A stretch of 64,000 nucleotides of DNA from Spironucleus salmonicida (taxonomy: Eukaryota > Fornicata > Diplomonadida > Hexamitidae). Below, one piece after another: positions 24,064 through 36,300 of the stretch. Location: assembly GCA_000497125.2 (NCBI GenBank), contig CM035316.1, forward strand, positions 1,130,001 through 1,194,000, read 5' to 3'. Both the position numbers and the translations under genes were made by a program. How positions within the stretch are numbered: the first letter of the stretch is position 1; the number at the start of each line of letters is the position of its first letter. The notes beneath the pieces were generated by a model. The model worked only from the letters and a program-made list of their open reading frames with translations. It searched no databases and was not told where the DNA came from.

Positions 24064-25284
24064 TCATTCTGTCCGCCAGGCCCGCTTCGTCTTCAGATGG
24101 ATGCTAGGCCCTCTAGTGCTCAAAGTGCTGGAATTCCAGTCGTACGCTCCGGGACCCGGGACGCTGTCAGGCTTCCCGGTACGGTGCCGTTCGTGGAAAT
24201 AGACCCCCTGCTGGTTCAGGCTGCGATCGATATTGTAGCCACCAGGGCCCAGTTTCCCTGTTGTGCTGGTCGTCTTAGTCACCCTACTCTGTCTGTTAAA
24301 CTTGAACCCGCAGTTCGGCTGTTGCGTCAAAATCTGCTAATACTCGTTCCCAGCGGGCGTCCGGTCCCTCTCGAACCCAGAAAGCTTCTGTCCAATGCTG
24401 AATCGTGGGGCCGACCGCGCGCCGACAGAAACCGTTTCGTAGGTCCCAGGGCCCGGCACGACATCTGGGCGCCCGAACTGATGCTTAAACGACATAGAAT
24501 TCGTCTTCGGGTTTGGCTCAGTATACTCAAATTTCGAGTTGTAGGCCCCCGGTCCCGGGTTCGAGTTCCGGTCGCCCAGATAATGTTTGAAGCGCATTGA
24601 AAACTGCCGCCCGGGGGTCTCAGAGAGGCTCTAGTACTCGTTGGGGCCCGGGACGCCGTTCGCGTGTGCGATTGGAAGGTGCCCGACGCGCGGAATCTGC
24701 ACCGAAATAGACTTAGCCGTTGGTGGAAGTTCGTACGCGTTCGGTGCTGGGTTCTCGTTGGTGCGCTCGCTGCCCAGCTTAATTCCCATCGAAAAAGAAG
24801 GGGCCTGTGTGAAAACGGCGTTTGGATCGTACGCACCAGGGCCTGGATTCATGTTTTTAAGGTTTTCAGCTGGGCGCGACGTAAACGAGTACGCTGGAGC
24901 GGACTCCTGAATCGAATTAGGAGTGTAGTCAGCGGGGCTCGGACCCTGAAAATTCGTTTTTAGTGCGTACTTTGGTGCTATTGTTCTTATGGGCTATTGA
25001 TATTTGAGCTACTTGAATGCGTCGACTTCGTAGGTTCCAGGCCCGGGGACCGTGTTTTTAAATGGAGAATCATACTTAGAGCTCATGGAGAAATCAGGGG
25101 CGCGGGGCAGGATCTTCTCCGGCTTGTAAGCGTTCGGTGCCGGGTTCTTGTTAGATGGGCCCGATGGGTATTTGTTTTTGATTGAATAATCGGGATTATG
25201 TTATTTTAGTTTCGTGTAGTCCGGGTTGTAAATGTTTGGGGCCGGTTTGTACAGGTCAGACGTAAGGTCAGACTGAATTGACAT
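24064..25284 (-). CDS. STPGR/SHIPPO-repeat (ODF3/CIMAP-like) axonemal protein, 406 residues
   Basis: The frame runs from an ATG at 25282-25284 to a TGA at 24064-24066. About twelve repeats carry a Pro-Gly-Pro or Pro-Ala-Pro core followed by Asn or Gly, a variable residue and Tyr: PAPNIYN, PAPNAYK, PGPGTYE, GPSPADY, PGPGAYD, PAPNAYE, PGPNEY, PGPGAYN, PGPGTYE, PAGNEY, GPGGYN and PGPGAYD, spaced 25-40 residues apart. Between them lie Phe-Ser-Met-containing strands (FSMSSKY, FSMGIKL, FSMRFKH, FSIGQKL). This is the pattern of ODF3/CIMAP proteins of flagellar axonemes. The repeats cover the whole protein. The 3' 900 bp are GC-rich and the 5' end less so. The REEP-like gene lies 60 bp upstream on the same strand. 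Confidence 0.9.
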
Positions 25285-25344
25285 TAAGAAGTGTATTGCG
25301 CGAAAATAAATAAACTAATAATATGTATAAAATAATATATTTGC

Positions 25345-26208
25345 TCAGTCTTCTCTTTAAATTTTTTTCTTCGGTGACTTTGGTATCATCTCTTCCATCT
25401 CCTCAGTTTCTTCAGTAGCTTCTATTTTGTTAAAATCCTCATCGGAATCAGATTTCCAGATTTCTTCTTCTTACACATCATCTGCAATAATTTCCTTTAC
25501 TTCTTCAACATGTGTAACAACATTAGAAAATAATTCGTCGCTTTCTTCCTTTTGGCCAATAGTTTCTTATTGCTTATTTTCTTCAATGTCGTCTAATAAC
25601 GGGGCTGTAGGTGTTTCCTCTACAATATTTTCAACTTCGGCGACTTAATCAACTGGAGGCAAAACAAGATCCTCTTCCTTCTAAAAGGTATGAGATGTAA
25701 GTTGAGGTGCATCAAACTTTGGGGTTAATTTCATATTGTCATTATTGAATATAGAGTTCTCTACATTAGGAGTATTATCAGACTTGGGCAAAATAATTTT
25801 TGGAGAAATATTGGTCTTATTAATTTTCTTGAAAGATTAAGTAAAATCAAATTTTCCAGATTTTACATCAGAAAGTTTAGATTTTAATGTTTTTACTAGG
25901 TCTTACTAGTAATCCTTATCTTCGACAAGTTTTTAAACGTAGTGGAAGTTAGGTGAAATAAATTTGTCAAATAATATTTAAGCTCCATTGAAGTGAATTA
26001 AATATATCGAGAGTCCGAATTTTGACATATAAACTATAAAATTATCTCTTAAGAAAGGGAGCAATATCTCAACTAGTTCTAAAAGGCCAAAGATAACCCA
26101 AAATGCCAACCATTATGAGTCATCGTTAGTCTCTCTAGATACTAATGCCTTATTAGACTTATAAACTGCAATGACAATGCAATAAAGTACAGTAAGGTAT
26201 CGCAACAT
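25345..26208 (-). CDS. REEP/TB2-DP1/HVA22-family ER-shaping protein, 287 residues
   Basis: The frame runs from an ATG at 26206-26208 to a TGA at 25345-25347. The first 90 residues match the TB2/DP1/HVA22 domain: a hydrophobic start (YLTVLYCIVIAVYKSNKALV), the hallmark DDSQWLAFWVIFGLLELVEI, a second hairpin (FIVYMSKFGLSIYLIHFNGA) and a close FDKFISPNFHYV. Such reticulon-like hairpins bend the ER membrane into tubules (Yop1, REEP5). The remaining 190 residues form an unusually long acidic, Glu-rich tail ending in KSPKKK. In REEP1-4 the tail binds microtubules; whether this one does is not known. The next gene on the same strand starts 60 bp after its stop. Confidence 0.87.
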
Positions 26209-26265
26209 TTAGAGTAGATGAAGTGGAAAGATTTTGACTATATTTATCAAAAATTTATATAATAA

Positions 26266-26565
26266 ATGTCATCTTTAACACTGCTTAAGAAATATATATG
26301 CAAATATTATACATTTCTACTATATCTAAATCAAGTAATTTGTGCTGTATTTTATTTTATACTTTATATAGTATTAATAATTTTATTTAATATTTCTCCA
26401 TCTCACGAAAACTCATCTATCCACGATTGTTTATTTTTAATTATACAATTAATACATAAATATTATATATTTACTATCATAGATTATATGCTTCACCTTA
26501 TTTTCTAACAAATTACTTTATTATTATATATTTATATAAATATATTAGATTTTCTTCTATAATGA
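26266..26565 (+). CDS. Possible small hydrophobic protein (99 residues), doubtful
   Basis: ATG 26266 opens a frame to TGA 26563-26565 that would overlap the next start by a few bases. The product is almost entirely hydrophobic or Tyr/Ile/Leu-rich (AVFYFILYIVLIILFNISPS), with possibly three membrane segments. Translated AT-rich spacer gives the same look, so this may be chance. It fills the divergent space between the REEP-like gene and the following coiled-coil gene. Confidence 0.2.
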
Positions 26566-27722
26566 AATGTTGCTAACAGGACCAGGCAGGAATACTAACT
26601 GCCATACAAGAGACGCTTAATGAGGATTTTGATGAGCTAACAGCAGAAACGCATCTATCGTCACAGATTTTCGCCGAAATCACCAAAATTCAGGCCGAAA
26701 ACTCTCGTTTAAAGCAGAATTTTACTAAAACGATCGCATTCCTGAAAGACACTGATTCGACTTCCCTGAAGGGTGATATACAGAAGGTCATAGATTTCCA
26801 GCGGCTCCGAAATGCGCAGCTGAGAAAGCAGCTCAAAGGCCTCCGAAAGTGCGACCCGAACGGCCAATTGCCGGTACTCATCAAGTAGCTCAACGTGCAG
26901 CCCCTTATGCTCGAAAAGCGGCAACTGCGGAATCCTGAAATCGGCAGGGGGCTCCCGGGGTTGTTGAGGCTCAAAAGCATTCAAAACGATATCATGTTCG
27001 TCCGCGCGCAGATAGCACACGAAAGCGCTAGAGATGCTCCCATAGGAAAGGGAAAATACGCCAAAAACGAGCTTTTAGGAATAGAAAATCAATTTGTAAG
27101 CGTATTCTAAAATATCCAAAGCTATCCAATTTTGGAACGAATTTCCGAACTGAAAATGTGTGAAAACGAGCTGAAAGAGGAGAAACTGGCACTTATTGAC
27201 GCAATTTTCGAAAAAATCGAAGAAACTGAGAAACTAGTCGATCCGCAACAGCAGCTGCAGCTGGGCGCCGTGGAGGCCACTTTCAACAAAATTCTGATTC
27301 TGGGTCCCTAGGCGCTCATCGGAAAACAGGAATTGACGCAGATTTAGCGCGAAATTGACATTTTTACGAAAATTGATGAATTAGGAGTGGAAAATCAAAT
27401 TCTAAATGAACAAATTTCGTTCCACCACGCACCTGCAGTACGAATTCTGGCCAGGCATGCCCTCGAGAAATCGACGAAAACGCAGTTGGCCAAAATCCAA
27501 AAGGAGATAGTTTCCCTGAACTGCGCGAAAAACGAGCTGTAGGGCGTCACAAATCAGCCCGAATTAATAGAGGAAATCGCAGGGTTCCTGAACAACGAAA
27601 GCCAGACCCAGTCCGAGCACTTTAAGGAGGAGGTTGAAAAAATCTGCAGCGGGGTGGGCCAGATGGGTATCAGGGGCGATCTGGTTAAAAAATACAAGAA
27701 ATAGTGTCTTATTCTGAAGTGA
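26562..27722 (+). CDS. Coiled-coil protein, 386 residues
   Basis: The frame runs from ATG 26562 to TGA 27720-27722. The start reads MKCCQQDQAGILTAIQETL. Nearly the whole protein is helical and charged, with heptad-like stretches at about residues 40-110 (DIQKVIDFQRLRNAQLRKQL), 150-260 (ISELKMCENELKEEKLALID) and 290-345. Breaks at Pro/Gly-rich points (NPEIGRGLPGLL) separate the coils. There are no membrane segments. The arrangement resembles microtubule or flagellar coiled-coil proteins such as CCDC or DRC components, but I cannot name an orthologue. GC content is moderate to high, and TAG is used for Gln at four points. Its stop is 213 bp from the convergent SLX1 stop. Confidence 0.82.
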
Positions 27723-27935
27723 GGAATGGTTTAAAAATTTGAAAAGTCGTGTGGGTAAAATTAATATTATATCATATATAAACTAAACCCAAATTAAGTT
27801 TCTGTAGAAATCTTAATTATATGTATTTAAATATATAATAATCATATAATCAAAATTAATTTTTAGTTTTTATGGGGTCGAAATTGCTTAAAATTTAAGC
27901 CGAATCGGCAGCGTCGCAAAATTTCTAATCGTTGC

Positions 27936-28853
27936 TCAGTCGATCGAAATGATCTCCAAATCATCGCTTTTCTCCCTCTTGTCTAAAACTGGCGTCTGCT
28001 GCGGATTTGGTGCGAAATCCGCAACATTTAAATCGGGGCTGGCCAGGGCGCTCATCGACAGCGCCAAGTTGGCTTGCAGTGCCTCAAAACTTCCATTTCG
28101 CTCGTCTGATTTCTATGAAATTTCGTCTTCGCCGCTCGCTTCCCAGCCGCCGAACGTCACGTTGTTTCGCTTGGAGCACATCTGCTAACTTTTCCGCTCC
28201 AAAATATCTTTCCACTCCACCTCCGCTCCACAAAGACACCTTCCTTTTACCGGAACTATCTAGTTTCCGATGCAGAGAATTTGCGCAAAGCAGGGCATGC
28301 AGAAGTCTTTTTTGCAGACGTGGCAGACAACGTTGTAGTCTGAAACCTATTATTTGCAAAATTGGCACTTTGCTACTTTGGGGGAGTGGAAAATCAAATT
28401 CGCAGCAATATTTTGGCCTTTTTCGATTAGAAAATTAGTCATAAATTGACCCTTCAGCTACGACCCGAACTGCTGAAACGCGCCGTAGCTGACGTACACG
28501 ACCCTCAGCGGCTGCCGGCTCCAGGTATCCAGCGCGAGCAGCTGCACGACGATCTAGACGCACTTTTCGGTGATTTTGGAGGACCTCAAATTCGTCTGAA
28601 TTTTCGTCAGCTTCGTCTTGTTCGGAAGCTACCACTACCGCTCGAACTGCAGTGCGGCCACCTTCGTGGAGAATCCGTACACGAAAAACTAGAGCTCCCA
28701 GGTTTTATTTCGCGTCGCCCGTGCGCCTCCAGCAATCTCGCGATTATGCTTCCGCAGACGTTATAGCGGGTCTGGTGTGAAGCCTATGTACGTGGACGTG
28801 TCTGACGTGATCAGGTAGCACGCGAAAAGACCTGATGGACCTGTTAATGTCAT
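27936..28853 (-). CDS. SLX1: SLX1-like structure-specific endonuclease, 305 residues
   Basis: The frame runs from an ATG at 28851-28853 to a TGA at 27936-27938. The GIY-YIG nuclease domain is at residues 9-95: FACYLITSDTSTYIGFT holds the two signature strands, LQRLRKHN supplies the conserved Arg and His-Asn, and AALQFERQWQ carries the metal-binding Glu at about position 71. A C-terminal RING/PHD-like zinc finger lies at about 170-230 (CQFCKQQ, CHVCKKDFCMPCF, GRCLCGAEVEWKDIL), with the IPVKG-type lead seen in SLX1. Length fits yeast Slx1 (304 residues). With its partner SLX4, SLX1 cuts branched DNA and Holliday junctions in repair. No SLX4 gene was seen here. The acidic C-terminal tail is not conserved in the family. 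Confidence 0.9.
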
Positions 28854-30373
28854 AATTTTGAAAATACTAAATTATATAAAATATAGTATAATATTAAGTA
28901 AAATAAATTTAACATTTTGGGGTGATGTGATTTTTCTGTAGATTTTGCAGTAGTATGACTAAGGACTGCCAGTTGCAATAATAGAGTGGTGGTGATTTAC
29001 TGAGACTTAGAAATTTTATGGGAAAATAGGAGAGTTCGGTATTTATGGTAACGAGCACATTAAAATGGAAGTTAAAAAATATGTTAATGATTTTAATTTG
29101 ATTTAAGCCAAGGATTTTATCAGTTAAATACATGCTAATATTTAATGATAAATATATCTATACGGAAAACAATAATTTTAATTAATATAGGTTATCTTAA
29201 TGTTTCTAATATAAAAATATTTCCAGTATTGAGTGTGATTTATATGTAATGGTTTTGGTTACGATAAATTTAATAAAACAAAATATAATTACACTAATCA
29301 TAGGTTATAAACTAACCTTGATAGAATTAAATTTAATTATAATTGCATCTACAAATTGAGATTTTGAATAAAATAAATTTATTATATGATAATCCAATAA
29401 ATTAAAATATCGAGTTAGTAAATTTATGTAATAACAGATCTTAAATATCAATCAGAGCATAAAATTGCCAAACAATATAAATAAAGCATAGTTTTATTAA
29501 TAGTACTAATGGATTTGAACTTTAAGTTTTTTCCTCGAAATAATTGACAGACTTTTTAATTTAGCCAACATCAGCTAAATATCGTTAGTTATATATAAAA
29601 TCATAAATTAATAATAAGAATATTTAAAATAAATTAAGGATTTTTTTATTAGTTTATTATTTGTTACGTAAAGTATAAAATTTATTAATTACTTATTATA
29701 TCTATTTATCACTTTTTGCATATGGCATAATCACATAACTAAACATAAATAAATACTATAGATAAATCACAATAAACGATAGTTTTATATTACGGTATAC
29801 AATCAATCATTTTAATTTAATTTATTTTTACTAAGATATATTAATAAATAAAAATTTAATTGTAACCAAAGAAAATAAAATTAAACGATATACAACTATC
29901 ATGTATTATTGTGATAATTGGTTTTAAAATATTTTGGTTTCATAAAAAGTAATTTTATTGGGTACTTTATACCTTTAACTTGAAATGAATAATTACTGAT
30001 ATTTGGTAAATATTTATATTTATAGAAACTCTTTGTATTAAAAAATTATAAATAGAAAAATAAATATTATAAATAATAAAAACATATATTCATTAAAAAT
30101 AAGGTGTGCTAGGTATATAATATTGATTTAAGTATATCTCCTCAATAAATTTTTATCGGTAAGATATCACATTAATATGATATAGTTAACAATAAAAAAT
30201 TTATTTTATGAAATTTATTATATTTTATAATATATTATAATATACATAATATTTTATTTTTATATATTAAATTTATATATGATTAAAAAGAGTATGAAAT
30301 TGTCTTTGAATCCATTATTTTATACGGGTTATTACTTTTATATTGGCCGCTCCAAATTTCGCCACTCCTCAAA
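28854..30373. other. 1.5 kb AT-rich divergent spacer
   Basis: This is the longest gene-free stretch in the left half, between SLX1 (minus) and the giant repeat gene (plus). It is AT-rich throughout. Two short frames near 28909-29133 (minus) and 28948-29100 (plus) overlap each other and look like chance. No RNA gene or direct repeat was found. It must contain the promoter of the giant gene. Confidence 0.5.
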
Positions 30374-33300
30374 ATGTCTAACGCGACCTCCTGGTTTACA
30401 GCAGCTCGTACAGGCGATTGTCGCTATATACTTTAGCACAAATAAGCTTTTGCTAAGACTGTTGATTCTACATTCCCACATTCTTCAGCATTAATACTTG
30501 CAGCTCAGTCATCATAAACACCAGCTGCAAAACTTCTTCTACCATCTGAACGTGGTATGTAGAATAAACATGGTTGGTCTGCACTTCATTTTGCAGCATA
30601 TCAAAATAACTAAATTTTGGCTAAGCTTTTAGCTCCATTTGAAAATAATTTAAAAACTTCTTCACAATTCAAAAATATACCACCAGGTGCCTCCGCAGCC
30701 CAGGTTGCAGCTATATCTGGAAATAACGAAATTTTATCTATTTTTGGTTAAGAATTTGAGTACTTAAATCTACCATTTGACCTTTCACTCTCCGCAGAAA
30801 GGGATAATTTAGGTAGAACTAAACTTCATTATTATGCTGTAAAAGGTTAATTAAATAATTTTTAAGATGAAAACTCCGCATTCATCAAAGTTGTTGATAA
30901 TTAATAAAAAACCGCACTTATGATAGCTGCTGAATCTGGCAATATTTCAGTAGTTTAAGCATTAATTAACTATGAAAGTGGAATATAAGGTGGTATTTAG
31001 GGCAATACTGCGCTTATGATTGCAATTGAAAATAAAAAGAATGCACTAGTTTAAATATTAGCTGAAAAAGAAGCTAAGATTTAAAATTAAGTTGGTCTGA
31101 CCGCTATGATGTTAGCAGCTAAAGATGGTAATTTAGATGCTGTTAAATTACTAGTTGACCAAGAAAAACGAATTTAAACAAGCTAATAATTTAACTAGTT
31201 CCCGGCTGGAACTACTGCTTTAATGTTAGCTGAGTTTTATGGTAGAAATGAAGTAGTTGTATTTTTAAAGGATCATGAGTAAGATTTAGTTAACTCTAAA
31301 AATCAAACATATAAGCAAATTGAAAAATTATCCAGTTCGAATGTTAGATAGTATAGTCCAAGAAGGAATTTCAATTATGAAGTGGCTCCTTCGAATGTTT
31401 TACCAGCTCAATAAAGTAACTTAATCAACCAGTTATAAAATAGTAATGGTCCTAAGGACAATTAATTAGAGATTACCAGGGAAGTATTAAGGAGTATTTC
31501 TACTTAAAATGATAATTCTGAAGTTATTTTGACTATTTAGGAAAAATTGGGATAAACAAAAGAATAAATGGCAACTATGGAAGCAAGATTATAGTTTAAA
31601 GAAAAAGAAATTTCAGAACTAAAATAATTTGTTCATATGAAGCCATGCGAATCTTGTAAAGATAAATAAGATATAATACGTGAAAAAACTTCGGAAATTG
31701 AAGTTCTTAAAAAAGATCTTAAAGAGGTTGAACAAGAACTTAGACATTCTAAAGAAAGAATTATGGAATTATCTGTTCTCGCTGATAAATAACAACGTTT
31801 GGAGTTATAGTTACAATAAATTTATGATTCTCTTATTAATGGAGATTTAATGAATGCTAATTCAATCGCATATGACAATGATGCCGTTGAGAAGATTAGA
31901 TTATATAAGGATGAAATTTATAATCTTAAAGCAGAAAATTTAAACCTTACTGATAGAGTTAACAATATGAATTAAGAATTAATATAACTTAAAGATAAGA
32001 TTGAGCATTTGGAATAGGAAAATAAAGAACTTATGGAATAAAATTTAGCTCTGAAATCATAAATTCCGACAGATATGGCTGAGTAGCTGGAAGAGCTAAT
32101 TCGTGAAAATGAAGATCTTAAAGACCAGCTGGCCTCTTTCCAAGCTACTTAGATGGAAACTCTTTCCTCTGCTCCCGAGCTCCAGTCCGAGCTTACCACT
32201 CTCAAGGAGTAAGTCGAACAGCTCAAGCAGGCTGATCCTATGTTACTCACCCGACTTAATAACGACAGGTAACAGTTAGCCGCTCTCAAGAACGAACTCG
32301 CCCAACTTGACCCCCTCAACGAGGTCGTCGAAGAGAACATGGAGCCCGAAGCTGCCGCTATGTGCGCCGCTGACAACACCGCCGATGAGCTTACCAACTA
32401 ACTCGCTGCCATCAGTGTTGCCGACCCGACCGCCCCCACTTAAGCAGCTGAGATCGAACGCCAGATTGCTGATCTTACGAAGTCGGTAGAAGCACTGAAG
32501 GGTGCTCCAGTTGACCTCCCAGTCTCCCAGTATGCCGACCAAGCTGAGCTCGCCGCTCTCAGAGAAGAGCTCGAACAGCTTAGAGCTGCCCCCGTTACTA
32601 CCGAGCCTCTCGCCGCCGCTGAGTCAGCCGACCAGGACCTTGCCGAGAAGTTAGCTGCTTCCGAGCAAGAACTCACGGCCCTCAAGGAAGAGCTCGAACA
32701 GCTTAGAGCTGCCCCCGCCCCAATGGAAACTCTTTCCTCTGCTCCCGAGCTCCAGTCCGAGCTTACCACTCTCAAGGAGTAAGTCGAACAGCTCAAGCAG
32801 GCTGATCCTATGTTACTCACCAGACTTAATAACGACAGGTAACAGTTAGCCGCTCTCAAGAACGAACTCGCCCAACTTGACCCCCTCAACGAGGTCGTCG
32901 AAGAGAACATGGAGCCCGAAGCTGCCGCTATGTGCGCCGCTGACAACACCGCCGATGAGCTTACCAACTAACTCGCTGCCATCAGTGTTGCCGACCCGAC
33001 CGCCCCCACTTAAGCAGCTGAGATCGAACGCCAGATTGCTGATCTTACGAAGTCGGTAGAAGCACTGAAGGGTGCTCCAGTTGACCTCCCAGTCTCCCAG
33101 TATGCCGACCAAGCTGAGCTCGCCGCTCTCAGAGAAGAGCTCGAACAGCTTAGAGCTGCCCCCGTTACTACCGAGCCTCTCGCCGCCGCTGAGTCAGCCG
33201 ACCAGGACCTTGCCGAGAAGTTAGCTGCTTCCGAGCAAGAACTCACGGCCCTCAAGGAAGAGCTCGAACAGCTTAGAGCTGCCCCCGCCCCAATGGAAAC

Positions 33301-36300
33301 TCTTTCCTCTGCTCCCGAGCTCCAGTCCGAGCTTACCACTCTCAAGGAGTAAGTCGAACAGCTCAAGCAGGCTGATCCTATGTTACTCACCCGACTTAAT
33401 AACGACAGGTAACAGTTAGCCGCTCTCAAGAACGAACTCGCCCAACTTGACCCCCTCAACGAGGTCGTCGAAGAGAACATGGAGCCCGAAGCTGCCGCTA
33501 TGTGCGCCGCTGACAACACCGCCGATGAGCTTACCAACTAACTCGCTGCCATCAGTGTTGCCGACCCGACCGCCCCCACTTAAGCAGCTGAGATCGAACG
33601 CCAGATTGCTGATCTTACGAAGTCGGTAGAAGCACTGAAGGGTGCTCCAGTTGACCTCCCAGTCTCCCAGTATGCCGACCAAGCTGAGCTCGCCGCTCTC
33701 AGAGAAGAGCTCGAACAGCTTAGAGCTGCCCCCGTTACTACCGAGCCTCTCGCCGCCGCTGAGTCAGCCGACCAGGACCTTGCCGAGAAGTTAGCTGCTT
33801 CCGAGCAAGAACTCACGGCCCTCAAGGAAGAGCTCGAACAGCTTAGAGCTGCCCCCGTTACTACCGAGCCTCTCGCCGCCGCTGAGTCAGCCGACCAGGA
33901 CCTTGCCGAGAAGTTAGCTGCTTCCGAGCAAGAACTCACGGCCCTCAAGGAAGAGCTCGAACAGCTTAGAGCTGCCCCCGCCCCAATGGAAACTCTTTCC
34001 TCTGCTCCCGAGCTCCAGTCCGAGCTTACCACTCTCAAGGAGTAAGTCGAACAGCTCAAGCAGGCTGATCCTATGTTACTCACCAGACTTAATAACGACA
34101 GGTAACAGTTAGCCGCTCTCAAGAACGAACTCGCCCAACTTGACCCCCTCAACGAGGTCGTCGAAGAGAACATGGAGCCCGAAGCTGCCGCTATGTGCGC
34201 CGCTGACAACACCGCCGATGAGCTTACCAACTAACTCGCTGCCATCAGTGTTGCCGACCCGACCGCCCCCACTTAAGCAGCTGAGATCGAACGCCAGATT
34301 GCTGATCTTACGAAGTCGGTAGAAGCACTGAAGGGTGCTCCAGTTGACCTCCCAGTCTCCCAGTATGCCGACCAAGCTGAGCTCGCCGCTCTCAGAGAAG
34401 AGCTCGAACAGCTTAGAGCTGCCCCCGTTACTACCGAGCCTCTCGCCGCCGCTGAGTCAGCCGACCAGGACCTTGCCGAGAAGTTAGCTGCTTCCGAGCA
34501 AGAACTCACGGCCCTCAAGGAAGAGCTCGAACAGCTTAGAGCTGCCCCCGCCCCAATGGAAACTCTTTCCTCTGCTCCCGAGCTCCAGTCCGAGCTTACC
34601 ACTCTCAAGGAGTAAGTCGAACAGCTCAAGCAGGCTGATCCTATGTTACTCACCCGACTTAATAACGACAGGTAACAGTTAGCCGCTCTCAAGAACGAAC
34701 TCGCCCAACTTGACCCCCTCAACGAGGTCGTCGAAGAGAACATGGAGCCCGAAGCTGCCGCTATGTGCGCCGCTGACAACACCGCCGATGAGCTTACCAA
34801 CTAACTCGCTGCCATCAGTGTTGCCGACCCGACCGCCCCCACTTAAGCAGCTGAGATCGAACGCCAGATTGCTGATCTTACGAAGTCGGTAGAAGCACTG
34901 AAGGGTGCTCCAGTTGACCTCCCAGTCTCCCAGTATGCCGACCAAGCTGAGCTCGCCGCTCTCAGAGAAGAGCTCGAACAGCTTAGAGCTGCCCCCGTTA
35001 CTACCGAGCCTCTCGCCGCCGCTGAGTCAGCCGACCAGGACCTTGCCGAGAAGTTAGCTGCTTCCGAGCAAGAACTCACGGCCCTCAAGGAAGAGCTCGA
35101 ACAGCTTAGAGCTGCCCCCGTTACTACCGAGCCTCTCGCCGCCGCTGAGTCAGCCGACCAGGACCTTGCCGAGAAGTTAGCTGCTTCCGAGCAAGAACTC
35201 ACGGCCCTCAAGGAAGAGCTCGAACAGCTTAGAGCTGCCCCCGTTACTACCGAGCCTCTCGCCGCCGCTGAGTCAGCCGACCAGGACCTTGCCGAGAAGT
35301 TAGCTGCTTCCGAGCAAGAACTCACGGCCCTCAAGGAAGAGCTCGAACAGCTTAGAGCTGCCCCCGTTACTACCGAGCCTCTCGCCGCCGCTGAGTCAGC
35401 CGACCAGGACCTTGCCGAGAAGTTAGCTGCTTCCGAGCAAGAACTCACGGCCCTCAAGGAAGAGCTCGAACAGCTTAGAGCTGCCCCCGCCCCAATGGAA
35501 ACTCTTTCCTCTGCTCCCGAGCTCCAGTCCGAGCTTACCACTCTCAAGGAGTAAGTCGAACAGCTCAAGCAGGCTGATCCTATGTTACTCACCAGACTTA
35601 ATAACGACAGGTAACAGTTAGCCGCTCTCAAGAACGAACTCGCCCAACTTGACCCCCTCAACGAGGTCGTCGAAGAGAACATGGAGCCCGAAGCTGCCGC
35701 TATGTGCGCCGCTGACAACACCGCCGATGAGCTTACCAACTAACTCGCTGCCATCAGTGTTGCCGACCCGACCGCCCCCACTTAAGCAGCTGAGATCGAA
35801 CGCCAGATTGCTGATCTTACGAAGTCGGTAGAAGCACTGAAGGGTGCTCCAGTTGACCTCCCAGTCTCCCAGTATGCCGACCAAGCTGAGCTCGCCGCTC
35901 TCAGAGAAGAGCTCGAACAGCTTAGAGCTGCCCCCGTTACTACCGAGCCTCTCGCCGCCGCTGAGTCAGCCGACCAGGACCTTGCCGAGAAGTTAGCTGC
36001 TTCCGAGCAAGAACTCACGGCCCTCAAGGAAGAGCTCGAACAGCTTAGAGCTGCCCCCGTTACTACCGAGCCTCTCGCCGCCGCTGAGTCAGCCGACCAG
36101 GACCTTGCCGAGAAGTTAGCTGCTTCCGAGCAAGAACTCACGGCCCTCAAGGAAGAGCTCGAACAGCTTAGAGCTGCCCCCGCCCCAATGGAAACTCTTT
36201 CCTCTGCTCCCGAGCTCCAGTCCGAGCTTACCACTCTCAAGGAGTAAGTCGAACAGCTCAAGCAGGCTGATCCTATGTTACTCACCAGACTTAATAACGA

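Noticed and set aside
28909-29133. Minus-strand frame of 74 residues upstream of SLX1
   Set aside because: A plus-strand frame overlaps it with equal plausibility, the composition is spacer-like and no motif is seen.
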